Shown: positions 18,264 to 26,345 of the stretch, one piece after another
Layout: the number at the start of each line of letters is the position of its first letter
Position numbering within the stretch: the stretch's first letter is position 1
Assembly (NCBI GenBank): GCA_025359905.1
Contig: JANYDF010000009.1
Span: forward strand, 1 to 47,073
Origin: Rhodospirillales bacterium
Lineage (GTDB): Bacteria; Pseudomonadota; Alphaproteobacteria; Acetobacterales; Acetobacteraceae
DNA: 47,073 nucleotides
Direction of reading: 5' to 3'
Notes under the pieces: model-generated
The model's database searches: none
Told to the model about the DNA's origin: nothing
Seen by the model: only the letters and a program-made list of their open reading frames with translations
Made by a program: the position numbers and the translations under genes

Positions 18264-18542
18264 GTGATCCGAACGTTCAAAAGCAAGGCTCTGGCGGCGT
18301 TTTGGCAGCGTGGCGACGTCTCCCGCCTGGATGCGCGAACGCTGTCCAAGCTGAAACTGCGTCTGTCGCGGCTGGACGTGGCGGTGACGCCAGTGGAGAT
18401 GGACGCCCCCGGATATTACTTCCATGCCCGCAAGGGCGACCGGCAAAATGTGTTCAGCGTACGCATCACCGGCAATTGGCGGCTGACGTTCGGCTGGGAC
18501 GGCGCGGACGCCATCGACGTTGACCTGGAAGACGATCACTAA
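18264..18542 (+). CDS. higB: HigB-type RelE-family toxin
   Basis: A 92-residue HigB: MIRTFKSKALAAFWQRGDVS, LSRLDVAVTPVEMDAPGYYF, and the hallmark RQNVFSVRITGNWRLTFGW followed by DAIDVDLEDDH. Such toxins are ribosome-dependent mRNA endonucleases neutralised by HigA. The start is GTG at 18264, right after the palindrome region. The toxin-first order followed by higA 12 nt later is characteristic of hig modules. Confidence 0.92.
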   Translation: MIRTFKSKALAAFWQRGDVSRLDARTLSKLKLRLSRLDVAVTPVEMDAPGYYFHARKGDRQNVFSVRITGNWRLTFGWDGADAIDVDLEDDH

Positions 18543-18554
18543 AGGATGACCGAT

Positions 18555-18872
18555 ATGAGCAGCATCGCCGTCGAAGGTCCGCCCGCGTGGCAGCCGAGCC
18601 ATCCGGGCGAGGCGCTGCGCGAGGATATTCTGCCCGCCCTCGGCCTGACGGTCGCCGGAGCTGCGGAAAAGCTCGGCGTGTCGCGGCAGATGCTGCACCG
18701 CGTGCTGGCCGAACGCGCGGCAGTTACGCCGGAAATGGCATTGCGGCTGGGCAAGCTGTGCGGCGATGGGCCGCGCATCTGGCTCGCGATGCAACAGGCG
18801 CATGATCTGTGGCAGGCGCAACGCAGCATGGCCTGCGAAATCGACCGCATTCCCACGCTGCGCGCGCAATGA
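18555..18872 (+). CDS. higA: HigA-type antitoxin, XRE family
   Basis: A 105-residue antitoxin with the HigA N-terminal HPGEALREDILPALGLTV and an XRE helix-turn-helix (AGAAEKLGVSRQMLHRVLAE, then AAVTPEMALRLGKLCGDGPR). It should bind HigB and the upstream palindrome. The ATG at 18555 has AAGGA 8 nt upstream; an ATG at 18546 is in frame but has no room for a ribosome site. It ends 19 bp before the convergent sspB end. Confidence 0.92.
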   Translation: MSSIAVEGPPAWQPSHPGEALREDILPALGLTVAGAAEKLGVSRQMLHRVLAERAAVTPEMALRLGKLCGDGPRIWLAMQQAHDLWQAQRSMACEIDRIPTLRAQ

Positions 18873-18891
18873 CATTTCGCCGTCCCGCCGC

Positions 18892-19395
18892 TTATTCGCG
18901 CGGCGGGCTGCGGCGGCGGAAGGCATCCAGGCTGACCACCTGCGGCGTTTCGCTGCGTTCGATGACCGGTTCGGGAGCGGGTTCCGGTTCGGGTTCCGGC
19001 TCGGCGTCCGCCACGGTTTCGGCGTGAAATTGCAGGCCGAAGCGCATGTGCGGGTCGGCAAAGCCGGTAATCGCGCCGAGCGGGATGTGCAACTCGCTGG
19101 GCACGCCGCCGAACGACAGGCCGACGCTGAACTCGCCGGCGGCCTCGTCCACCTTTAGGTTCCAGAACTGGTGTTGCAGGACGATGGTCATCTCCTGCGG
19201 GTACTGGGCGCGCAGGCGCGGCGGGATCACCGTGTTAGGGTGATCTGTCCGGAAGGTGACGTAGAAATTGTGATCGCCGGGAAACCCGTTGGCCGCGACA
19301 TGCTCCAGCGCGCGCACCATCACCTGGCGCATCGCCGCTTCGGTCCATTCGTCATACGGGAGCAGGCTTTCGGGCCGCTCCGGTTCGTCTGCCAT
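18892..19395 (-). CDS. sspB: ClpXP adaptor SspB, alphaproteobacterial type
   Basis: A 167-residue SspB. The peptide-binding domain starts LLPYDEWTEAAMRQVMVRAL and includes GDHNFYVTFRTDHPNTVIPP and EMTIVLQHQFWNLKV. A Pro-Glu-rich linker (PEPEPEPAPEP) leads to the C-terminal VVSLDAFRRR, the short motif by which SspB docks on ClpX. SspB delivers ssrA-tagged proteins to ClpXP. The ATG at 19395 has GAGG 7 nt upstream. The ssrA gene lies 0.6 kb upstream on the same strand, with tag between. Confidence 0.93.
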   Translation of the reverse strand: MADEPERPESLLPYDEWTEAAMRQVMVRALEHVAANGFPGDHNFYVTFRTDHPNTVIPPRLRAQYPQEMTIVLQHQFWNLKVDEAAGEFSVGLSFGGVPSELHIPLGAITGFADPHMRFGLQFHAETVADAEPEPEPEPAPEPVIERSETPQVVSLDAFRRRSPPRE

Positions 19396-19456
19396 CGTGC
19401 GCCTCGTGCGTGAACCGGCATCCCTTAGCGCGTGCGGGCGGGCGCGCAAAGTCACG

Positions 19457-20008
19457 TCAGGGCTGCGTAGCCGCACTTCGCTGCCAGGGCGCGCCGATGG
19501 CGGCTATTTCGGCGGCCACCGGGCAGTCCGCCGCGTGTGCGCCGGGCAGGTAGCCCAGGCTCATCAGGAACTCGCCGACAATCTCCCCGCCGGTGAACAG
19601 GAAGCTGGATTTGAACAGTTTCACCCAGGCCGCCTTGTCGCGCGGGTGATGCGCGTCGAGCCAGTTGGCGAACCCGCCGTGGCTGGCGCGCAGCGCCTGG
19701 ATGCGTTTGGCGTTCTCGATGATGGCGGCGACCTTCAGCTTGTTGCGGATGATCGCCGGGTTGGCCAGCAGCGCCGCCTGTTCCTCAGCGCCCAGGACGG
19801 CGATGCGGTCGACATCGAAGCCCTGGAACGCCGCGCGCATGCCGTCGCGCCGCTTCAGCACGATTTCCCAGGACAGCCCGGCCTGCATGATTTCCAGCAC
19901 CAGCCGCTCGAACAGCACCGCCTCGCCGCGCTGCGGGAAGCCATACTCGCTGGCGTGATAGGCATGGTGCACCGGATGGCCCGGCGCGATGCTGCAATAG
20001 GTGCTCAT
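19457..20008 (-). CDS. tag: DNA-3-methyladenine glycosylase I
   Basis: A 183-residue Tag glycosylase that excises 3-methyladenine. The zinc ligands expected from E. coli Tag are conserved: Cys5, His18 (AYHASEYGFP), and the C-terminal His/Cys pair in GAHAADCP. The catalytic/recognition Glu lies in LVLEIMQAGLSWEIVLKRRD. The usual YHDEEWG is YHASEYG here, a Trp-to-Tyr change seen in a subset of the family. It lies just after ssrA on the same strand and 61 nt before sspB; the ssrA terminator hairpin separates it from ssrA. Confidence 0.92.
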   Translation of the reverse strand: MSTYCSIAPGHPVHHAYHASEYGFPQRGEAVLFERLVLEIMQAGLSWEIVLKRRDGMRAAFQGFDVDRIAVLGAEEQAALLANPAIIRNKLKVAAIIENAKRIQALRASHGGFANWLDAHHPRDKAAWVKLFKSSFLFTGGEIVGEFLMSLGYLPGAHAADCPVAAEIAAIGAPWQRSAATQP

Positions 20009-20031
20009 GGGGCCGCCGTGCCGAACGGGGG

Positions 20032-20066
20032 AAAAGCGGGGGGCATTCTGTTGCCCGGGGCCCCCC
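20032..20066 (-). terminator. Terminator at the end of ssrA
   Basis: On the minus strand GGGGGGC (20066-20060) pairs with GCCCCCC (20044-20038) and is followed by CGCTTTT, a stem plus T-run. It lies 20 nt past the ssrA tag stop codon and ends before the tag start. Confidence 0.65.
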
Positions 20067-20311
20067 TAACCGCGCTTGTTACTGCTTACGCAGCAACAGC
20101 GAGTGCAACGTTGTCGTTGGCACTTAGAAATTGACCCGATAACGGCGGTATCATGCCGGGCAAAAGATGAGCCTTTACTACGCGTGTCGAACCTGTGTCG
20201 CCCCCAACGCCCGGACAACGACGGGATTGTTGGTGGAGGCGCCGGGCACTGCCCCCGGGTCCACAACGCCTATTCCACGCATCGTTTATCACCATAGCCG
20301 GCAAGCCGGCA
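20038..20311 (-). ncRNA. ssrA: Permuted two-piece tmRNA (ssrA)
   Basis: Read on the minus strand, the acceptor piece comes first: TATGGTGATAAACGATGCG, a T-arm (CCGGG-GGCAGTG-CCCGG) and the 3' end CGCCTCCACCA (20241-20231). After a 25-nt intervening segment (20230-20206) the coding piece starts at 20205 with GGGGGCGACACAGGTTCGAC. GGGGGCG pairs with CGCCTCC to form a 7-bp acceptor stem whose third pair is G-U, the alanine identity element. The tag reading frame (20121-20086) is GCC to GCG then TAA and encodes ANDNVALAVAA, ending in the LAVAA-type degron read by ClpXP and SspB. This gene order is the alphaproteobacterial circular permutation. The outer 5' boundary is estimated from the promoter. 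Confidence 0.9.
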
Positions 20312-20316
20312 GGCGG

Positions 20317-20345
20317 AATATAGGGACGACCCGCTGGCGGGAGAA
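20317..20345 (-). promoter_or_regulatory. Candidate ssrA promoter
   Basis: TATATT (20322-20317) as -10 and TTCTCC (20345-20340) as -35, 17 bp apart, on the minus strand. This would start RNA about 7 nt later, at the 5' end of the tmRNA acceptor piece. The -35 is weak. Confidence 0.45.
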
Positions 20346-20370
20346 GGGATATTCGCATGGGCGTGCCGTC

Positions 20371-21309
20371 ATGGCTGTGACACCGGAACAGCAAGCCGAG
20401 ATCGACGCCGCCCGCGCCGCCTCGGCCACGACCCGCCGCGCCACCGTGCCGGCGCTGGAGGCGCTGCTGTTCGAGGCGATGCCGGTGCTGGACCACGGGT
20501 TCATCCGGGTGATCGACTACATGGGCGACGACGCCGCCGTGGTGCAGGCCGCCCGCGTCTCGTATGGGCGCGGCACCCGCAAGGTCAGCGAGGATGCGGG
20601 CCTGATCCGCTACTTGATGCGCCACCGCCACTCGACGCCGTTCGAGATGGCCGAGATCAAGTACCACGTGAAGCTGCCGATCTTCGTGGCCCGTCAGTGG
20701 ATCCGCCACCGCACCGCCAACGTGAACGAGTACTCGGCGCGCTATTCGGTGCTGGACAAGGAATTCTACATCCCAGCCCCCGAGCACCTCGCCGCCCAGT
20801 CGGCCAGCAACCGGCAAGGGCGCGGCGAGGTGCTGGACGCCGAACGCGCCGCCGAGGTGCTGCATCTGCTGCGCGACGACGCCGCGCGCTGCTACGACCA
20901 TTACGCCGAGATGTTAAATGAAGGCCCGGACGGGGAACCCGCCGACCCGTCGCGCCCCGGCCTCGCGCGCGAACTGGCGCGGATGAACCTGACGCTGAAC
21001 ACCTATACGCAGTGGTACTGGAAGACCGACCTGCACAACCTGCTGCACTTCCTGTCGCTGCGCGCCGACGCCCACGCCCAGTACGAAATCCGCGTCTACG
21101 CCGAAGCGATGCTGAAAGCCGCCGAAGCCTGGGTGCCGCTCACCCTCGCCGCCTTCCGCGACTACCGCCTGAACGCCGCCACCTTCTCCGGCCCGATGCT
21201 GGCCGTGCTGCGCCGGATGCTGGACGGCGAGGCGGTAGTGCAGGCGGGCAGCGGGCTGAGCAAGCGGGAGTGGGGGGAGATGATGGGGGTGCTGGGGCGG
21301 GAGGGTTGA
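20371..21309 (+). CDS. thyX: Flavin-dependent thymidylate synthase ThyX
   Basis: A 312-residue ThyX converting dUMP to dTMP with methylenetetrahydrofolate, FAD and NADPH. The hallmark motif is [15 protein letters not shown] (residues 112-126), with FARQWIRHR-type substrate residues and [20 protein letters not shown] earlier. C-terminal [20 protein letters not shown] is also family-typical. The ATG at 20371 is chosen because further upstream the frame enters the ssrA gene on the opposite strand and loses homology; a clear ribosome site is missing. The next gene starts 5 nt after the stop. Confidence 0.95.
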   Translation: MAVTPEQQAEIDAARAASATTRRATVPALEALLFEAMPVLDHGFIRVIDYMGDDAAVVQAARVSYGRGTRKVSEDAGLIRYLMRHRHSTPFEMAEIKYHVKLPIFVARQWIRHRTANVNEYSARYSVLDKEFYIPAPEHLAAQSASNRQGRGEVLDAERAAEVLHLLRDDAARCYDHYAEMLNEGPDGEPADPSRPGLARELARMNLTLNTYTQWYWKTDLHNLLHFLSLRADAHAQYEIRVYAEAMLKAAEAWVPLTLAAFRDYRLNAATFSGPMLAVLRRMLDGEAVVQAGSGLSKREWGEMMGVLGREG

Positions 21310-21313
21310 CGTC

Positions 21314-21631
21314 TTGTCCGTGAATCACGTAGTGAATGGTTGGTCGCTGACCGCTTACGAGTTTCGTGATGCCGTTGTGGCAGCGGAATTCCGCCGAGGC
21401 GATGAGCGGATCGAGATTTTGGCCGATGTCGCAATTGATGGCGCCAGTGTTGTGCTTTCGGGGTGCCATATGGACGGCTCGGGTCCAAATCGGCTGGGGA
21501 CCGCGCAGGTACTGGCGTTGGCACGGTGGGCACGGAGCTTCTTGAATGTCGCAGAACTCCGAATTGAAGGCGCTACTCGAACGACTGGGGCCAGTCCGGG
21601 TCATCAGCCACGACCGCTCATTTTCCGATGA
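21314..21631 (+). CDS. Small protein of unknown function in an overlapping pair
   Basis: A 105-residue protein from TTG at 21314 with GGAGG 9 nt upstream (an in-frame GTG at 21320 is the alternative). It reads NGWSLTAYEFRDAVVAAEFR, DVAIDGASVVLSGCHMDG, then a helix ALARWARSFLNVAELRIEG and the tail RTTGASPGHQPRPLIFR. Predicted alpha/beta, soluble, cytoplasmic. I do not recognise the family. Its last 86 nt overlap the next gene in another frame, and it follows thyX by 4 nt, so the three are probably one transcript. A toxin-like role beside the downstream HTH protein is possible but only inferred from arrangement. Confidence 0.65.
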   Translation: MSVNHVVNGWSLTAYEFRDAVVAAEFRRGDERIEILADVAIDGASVVLSGCHMDGSGPNRLGTAQVLALARWARSFLNVAELRIEGATRTTGASPGHQPRPLIFR

Positions 21632-22094
21632 GCTTCTCCCGGTCTTGTTGCGCCGGGATCCAGGACCCTTCGTCACGGCGATTGCAGTGGCCAAACGATT
21701 GTTTGCCAGCGGCATGCCGATGCGCGCGGCCCATGCCGTGATCAACCGGCTGGCCGCCGCAGGCACCGCGACGTGCGATATACCAGCGGATGGCGGCATC
21801 GATGACCTAGCCGTTGAGCTTCCGGCACTGAATGTTCATTTAGTGCGCCGTCGCACATTCGAAGAACCGGCAGCCTTCCTCACCGCCGTCCGTGCACGCC
21901 ATAACCTCTCCCAACGCGACTTCGCAGCCGCCCTCGGCTTCGACGTCCGCACGCTGCAAAACTGGGAACAAGGCCGCAACACGCCGGATACGGCGGTATT
22001 GCTGCTGGTCGCATTGTTCGACCGCGATCCCGCCCTGGTGACCAGCGCGCTCTATGAACCCGTCGCCAAGCGCGAACCCGTTCCCGCCGAATAA
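21546..22094 (+). CDS. XRE-type helix-turn-helix regulator
   Basis: A 182-residue protein. The N-terminal half (LKALLERLGPVRVISHDRSF, then FVTAIAVAKRLFASGMPMRA) is of no family I know. The C-terminal half is an HTH: FLTAVRARHNLSQRDFAAAL followed by GFDVRTLQNWEQGRNTPDTA, as in Cro/C1-type antitoxins. The ATG at 21546 has CGGAGC 8 nt upstream even though it lies inside the preceding gene, so the 86-nt overlap looks real. Most likely a regulator or antitoxin for its overlapping partner. Confidence 0.8.
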   Translation: MSQNSELKALLERLGPVRVISHDRSFSDELLPVLLRRDPGPFVTAIAVAKRLFASGMPMRAAHAVINRLAAAGTATCDIPADGGIDDLAVELPALNVHLVRRRTFEEPAAFLTAVRARHNLSQRDFAAALGFDVRTLQNWEQGRNTPDTAVLLLVALFDRDPALVTSALYEPVAKREPVPAE

Positions 22095-22172
22095 CGCGCG
22101 CCCGATTGACCGCCAGCCGCCCGGCGCGCGTAATTCGCGCTGCGGCCTGGGCCGTCAACACGGGAAACGGCC

Positions 22173-23057
22173 ATGATCGTCTGCTTCGGCTCCATCAATC
22201 TCGACCTGGTCTTTCCGCTCCCCGCACTTCCGCTGCCGGGCCAGACGGTGCTGGGCAAGGCCATGCATACCGAACCGGGCGGCAAGGGGGCCAATCAGGC
22301 GGTGGCTGCCGCGCGCGATGGCGGGCAGGTGCTGTTTGCCGGGGCGGTCGGCCAGGATGCGCTGGCCGATCAGGCGCTGGCGCTGCTGAAGGATGCGGGC
22401 GTCGATTTGTCGCGGGTGGCGCGCACCGATACCTCCACCGGTTGCGCGTCGATCTGCGTCGATCCGCAGGGCGGCAACCATATCGCGGTTGCCTCCGGGG
22501 CGAACCTGCTCGCGGTGCAGTCGCAGGTCGAAGACGCGCTGCTCGGCCCCAGCACCACCGTGCTGCTGCAAGCCGAAACCGATCTGGCCGAGACCGCCAC
22601 GCTGATCCGCCGCGCCAAGGCGCGTGGCGCGCGCGTCGTGCTCAATCTGGCGCCCGCCGCCAAGCTGGCGGATGACGCGCTGCGCGCTGTCGATGTTCTG
22701 GTGGTCAACGAGGACGAAGGACGCTGGCTCGGCGACAGCCTGGGCACCGGCGGCGATGCGGCGGCGCTGCACGCCGCACTTGGCATGGCCGTGGTGCGCA
22801 CGCTGGGCGGCGATGGGCTGGAAGTGGCAACCGGGCACGGCGTGCGGACGCTGCCGGTGCATAAGGTCGAGGTGGTGGACACCACGGCGGCGGGCGATTG
22901 CTTTACCGGCGTGCTGGCCGCAGCCCTAGATCGCGGCCTCGATCTGAACGCCGCGATCCGCCGCGCCACGGTGGCGGCGGCGTTGTGCTGCGCCAAGGCG
23001 GGCAGCCAGGGCAGCCTGCCATGGGCGGCGGCAACCGGCACGGCGCTGGCCGCCTAA
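22173..23057 (+). CDS. rbsK: Ribokinase-like PfkB sugar kinase
   Basis: A 294-residue PfkB kinase with the N-terminal VCFGSINLDLVFPLPALPLP, the substrate signature GGKGANQAVAAARDG and the C-terminal ATP/anion-hole motif DTTAAGDCFTGVLAAALDRG (catalytic Asp in AAGD). Pattern and length fit ribokinase (D-ribose to ribose-5-phosphate). No ribose transporter is nearby, so another sugar or nucleoside is possible. It converges with the large glycosyltransferase gene; the two stop codons overlap by 3 nt (23054-23057). Start ATG at 22173 is preceded by GGGAAACGGCC. Confidence 0.87.
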   Translation: MIVCFGSINLDLVFPLPALPLPGQTVLGKAMHTEPGGKGANQAVAAARDGGQVLFAGAVGQDALADQALALLKDAGVDLSRVARTDTSTGCASICVDPQGGNHIAVASGANLLAVQSQVEDALLGPSTTVLLQAETDLAETATLIRRAKARGARVVLNLAPAAKLADDALRAVDVLVVNEDEGRWLGDSLGTGGDAAALHAALGMAVVRTLGGDGLEVATGHGVRTLPVHKVEVVDTTAAGDCFTGVLAAALDRGLDLNAAIRRATVAAALCCAKAGSQGSLPWAAATGTALAA

Positions 23058-26000
23058 ACCGGCAGTTCGGGCAGTTCCACCGCCCGCCAGAGGTTGCCCT
23101 CGCCGATTTCCAAACCGGAGAACATCGCCGCGCGCGCGCGTAGATCGGGTGCTTGCAGCGGCACCACGAAGTCGAACCGGCAGGTCAGATCGGCAAACCG
23201 CATCTCACTCGCCGGAAACTGGCAGACCACGCGCTTGACCTGCGCTTCGTCGAGGAACACGCGGGCCAGCACGTGGCCTGCGCAGGTGATCTCCACCGCT
23301 TGGAACGCCACGCCGTCCGGCACCCAGAACGACAGCATCAGCCGCTGGATCGGGGTGGGCGACCAGATTTGCAACGTCGCGGTGGCATGGCACCAGCGGT
23401 CGTCGTCCACGCCGTCCGGCCATGCCAGCAGGCGCGGCAGGTCGGGCGGCGGGATCGATTCGGCCAGATCGACCAGGGCCGGGGCGTAGTAGTCCGCCAG
23501 CAGCCGCGCGTATTGGCCGTCGATGGCCTGGAATGGCACCGTAAGGCGCATCGCGGCGGCTTGGCGGATTGCGGCGGCGAGCTGTTCCGGCGGTGCGTGC
23601 AGCGGCACCAGCACCCCCACGCCGAGCGCCCGCAGCCGCTCGCCGATGGCGCCGAAGTCGTAGGCCACCGGCACCAGCCCGGCGGCGAGGCTTTCGGACA
23701 GCGTGTAGGAATAGGTTTCCGGGAAGATCGACAGGAACAGCGCCACCGTGCAACCGCTGGCGCGGAGTGCTGCGACCGCTTCGCCGGACTTGAAGCGGCC
23801 CGACAGACTGAGGTTCTCGTAGCGCTCCAGTTCCTTGTCGCGGTCGGTATGGCCGATCACCGCAAAGCCGATGTCGCTGTCCCAGCGCCCGCAATGCCGC
23901 ACCAATTCGACGAGTTGCCGCGCCCCTTTTTGCGGGCCAATCGCGCCGGGCACTGCCACGCGCACGCCACCCTCGGATGGCGCTAGCGGTTCTGCCTGGG
24001 TCAGCGTGCCGAAATGCGGCCGCACGTCGCACTGCAAGCCGGCAAACAACGCCGCATAGCGGTCGGCGGTGTCCTGCGACGGCGCGATCACTTGCATCGC
24101 ATCGCGCAGCAGCCGGTCCCAGTGCCGCCGCCAACGCGGGCCCGATTGCGCCACATCATCAAGGCTCGGATGCAGGCTGGCATGGGCGCCGGCGTGGCGA
24201 ATGCAGTCGGTGCATTTATCCACCGGCGGCATCCCGCAATAGGCGCCGCCTTCGTCCAGCAGCGTCACGCGCGGGCAGCCGTAGAAAAAATCGTGCAGCG
24301 TCACCGCATACGGAATGCCGCAATCATGGATGAATGCGCCAACGCCGTCCGGCAGATCGATCAAGTGCTGCACATGGATGAACTGCGGCGCGAGGTCGAG
24401 AATATCGGCCAGCGCCTCGGTGACCCGCGCCGGTTGCGGGTAGCGCAGCGCCTCGCCGCTGTCCCAGCGCCGCACCACTGGCATCGGCCGGTTATCGGTG
24501 TCGCGGCCCATGCACAGCGCCAGCGTCAGGCAGCCTTCGTCGGTCAGCCGCTGCATCATGTCGTTGACATGCCGCACCGCGCCGCCTTCCAGCGCCAGCG
24601 TGACGAACAGCACGATGCGGCCGATGCGCCGCCACACGGCTTTCTGCACCCGGTTACGCAATTCGTGCAGCGGGTCGGTGCGCAGGAAGTCGGCGACGAA
24701 ATGGTGGTAGTACGGATACAGCGCCTCGACCTTATGCAGATTGGCGGCAATCTGCACCTCGCGGGTTTCGGCGAACGACACAGCGCCGAGATGGCGCACA
24801 TACACATCGCCCGCGCACACATTGCGCCAGCCGCGCTCGAACGCGCGCAGCGAGAAGTCGTTCTCCTCGCCGTAGCCCGCGCCGAAGGTGTCCGCGTCGA
24901 ACAGCCCGACGTCGTCGATGGCGGCGCGCTTGATGAACATGCAGAAGCCGTGCGCGGTCGGCAGATCGCGCACCAAGCTCGCATTTGCCGTGCGGCAAAT
25001 TTCGTCGATAGCGATGGCGTCCAGCCCGTAGGGCGCGTCGTCCGTGCCCGGCGGTGCGGGCAGGCTGCAAATGGTGGCGTTGTTGGACAGCGGTGTCACG
25101 GTGGCAATCGCCGGGTCGCTGTAGGCCGCGCGGTACAACCGGTCGAGGAAGCCCGGCGGCACCACGGTATCTGAATTCAACAGCAGCACGTCGCCACCGC
25201 CCGGCAGCGCCAGCCCGCGATTGGCGGTGCCGACGAAGCCGAGATTGGTTTCATTGCGCAGATAAACCACGCGCCCATCAGCCGCGAGGTTCTGCAAGGC
25301 AGCCGTTAACGCCGGTTCCGGCGAGCAGTCGTCGATCACCACCACGCGGTGTGCGATCCGGTCGCCGCTGGCCAGCACGCTGTGCAAGCAGGCCAGCGAT
25401 TCCGCCACACCGCGATACGCGGGCACCACAACATCGACGCTGGGCGCTGCGGCGCGCGCCAGCCCCAGCGTGCCGGTCAACAGATGCGCGCCGTCGAATT
25501 GCGTGGCGAGCGCATCGAAGCTGCGCACCACGGCGGGCAACAAGGCGCCCGCCAGCAGGCCCTGCGCGTTGCGGCCAAGAGCCCGGGCCGCGCCAGCGGC
25601 GGCGGTGATGGCGGCGGGCAGGGTGGTGCCGCGCAGCACCGGGCCGAACGGCTCGAACGCGGTGCCGCGCACGGTGATCCGCACCATTTCGGGCTGCGCG
25701 TTGGCCGGGCGCGGCGGCAGCACAATCTCGAACCCGCCGCCCAGCGGGGTATCGGCGCACCCATTCAGCGCCGGATGGTCAATGGTATTAAGCAACGAGA
25801 ACGGCGGCCAGAACTGCCCGGCCACTTCCAGCGTCAGCGAGGAATCGGGCCGCAGCACGTCGTAAATCCAGCCGCTGATCTTGCGGTCGCCGACGCCGTC
25901 GAGGCCCCGGCGATAATCCGACTGCACCGCCAGATCGAGCGGCGCGTCCCCGCCGGCGAATTCCAGCCGCAGGCTGTGCGCTTGGCTGTCAAACGCGAAT

Positions 26001-26209
26001 GGCGGGCAGGCGATACGCAGATTGCCGCTGCCGGTGTCGCGCCAGCGGTCTGGCGGCAACGGATTGCCGTCGAACAGAATCGCCGTCACGCTGGCCTGGC
26101 GCGACAGCGCGATCAGCGCGTCGGTGCCCTTGAAGGCGAGGGATGCTGCAAGCGGCGCGGCCACTGGGTCGGCCGCACCGCTTTTGCCGCGCGTGCGTGG
26201 TTCGGTCAT
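23054..26209 (-). CDS. Large bifunctional glycosyltransferase (GT2 plus GT4)
   Basis: A 1051-residue protein in four parts. Residues 1-250: a beta-rich N-terminal region of unknown role (two sandwich-like stretches). Residues about 256-490: a GT2 domain, VDVVVPAYRGVAESLACLHS, LRNETNLGFVGTANRG, the DxD-like LLLNSDTVVP and GAGYGEENDFSLRAFERGW. Residues about 535-880: a GT4 domain, LFVTLALEGGAVRHVNDMMQ, VAVPGAIGPQKGARQLVELV and the EX7E motif FPETYSYTLSESLAAGL. The last 140 residues are another beta-rich module (ending VELPELPV). Such proteins build surface polysaccharides or glycoconjugates; both catalytic cores look intact. It is cytoplasmic, with no membrane segment. No polymerase or flippase genes adjoin it. 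Confidence 0.88.
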   Translation of the reverse strand: MTEPRTRGKSGAADPVAAPLAASLAFKGTDALIALSRQASVTAILFDGNPLPPDRWRDTGSGNLRIACPPFAFDSQAHSLRLEFAGGDAPLDLAVQSDYRRGLDGVGDRKISGWIYDVLRPDSSLTLEVAGQFWPPFSLLNTIDHPALNGCADTPLGGGFEIVLPPRPANAQPEMVRITVRGTAFEPFGPVLRGTTLPAAITAAAGAARALGRNAQGLLAGALLPAVVRSFDALATQFDGAHLLTGTLGLARAAAPSVDVVVPAYRGVAESLACLHSVLASGDRIAHRVVVIDDCSPEPALTAALQNLAADGRVVYLRNETNLGFVGTANRGLALPGGGDVLLLNSDTVVPPGFLDRLYRAAYSDPAIATVTPLSNNATICSLPAPPGTDDAPYGLDAIAIDEICRTANASLVRDLPTAHGFCMFIKRAAIDDVGLFDADTFGAGYGEENDFSLRAFERGWRNVCAGDVYVRHLGAVSFAETREVQIAANLHKVEALYPYYHHFVADFLRTDPLHELRNRVQKAVWRRIGRIVLFVTLALEGGAVRHVNDMMQRLTDEGCLTLALCMGRDTDNRPMPVVRRWDSGEALRYPQPARVTEALADILDLAPQFIHVQHLIDLPDGVGAFIHDCGIPYAVTLHDFFYGCPRVTLLDEGGAYCGMPPVDKCTDCIRHAGAHASLHPSLDDVAQSGPRWRRHWDRLLRDAMQVIAPSQDTADRYAALFAGLQCDVRPHFGTLTQAEPLAPSEGGVRVAVPGAIGPQKGARQLVELVRHCGRWDSDIGFAVIGHTDRDKELERYENLSLSGRFKSGEAVAALRASGCTVALFLSIFPETYSYTLSESLAAGLVPVAYDFGAIGERLRALGVGVLVPLHAPPEQLAAAIRQAAAMRLTVPFQAIDGQYARLLADYYAPALVDLAESIPPPDLPRLLAWPDGVDDDRWCHATATLQIWSPTPIQRLMLSFWVPDGVAFQAVEITCAGHVLARVFLDEAQVKRVVCQFPASEMRFADLTCRFDFVVPLQAPDLRARAAMFSGLEIGEGNLWRAVELPELPV

Positions 26210-26263
26210 GCAGGTTTATTGCCACGCCGCGCGCGTCTTGCCTACGGATCTGCACTGCCTGCT

Positions 26264-26292
26264 TTGACAGCGCGCGTGCCGCCGAACATTGT
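26264..26292 (+). promoter_or_regulatory. Candidate promoter of the apsD-apnL operon
   Basis: TTGACA (26264-26269) with a 17-bp spacer to CATTGT (26287-26292), about 55 bp before the ATG at 26346. The -35 is consensus and the -10 is weak, which fits an activator-dependent promoter. Confidence 0.4.
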
Positions 26293-26345
26293 CTGCACCA
26301 ATGAAAGCCGCGTCCGCAGCGGCAACGTCCCAGGGAGGACAGGCC

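Noticed and set aside
20167-20370. Longer N-terminus for ThyX
   Set aside because: The extension lies over the ssrA gene and lacks homology to the family.
20086-20901. 271-codon minus-strand open frame ending in SANDNVALAVAA
   Set aside because: Only its last 11 codons are meaningful, as the tmRNA tag; the rest is antisense to thyX and passes through the tmRNA structure.
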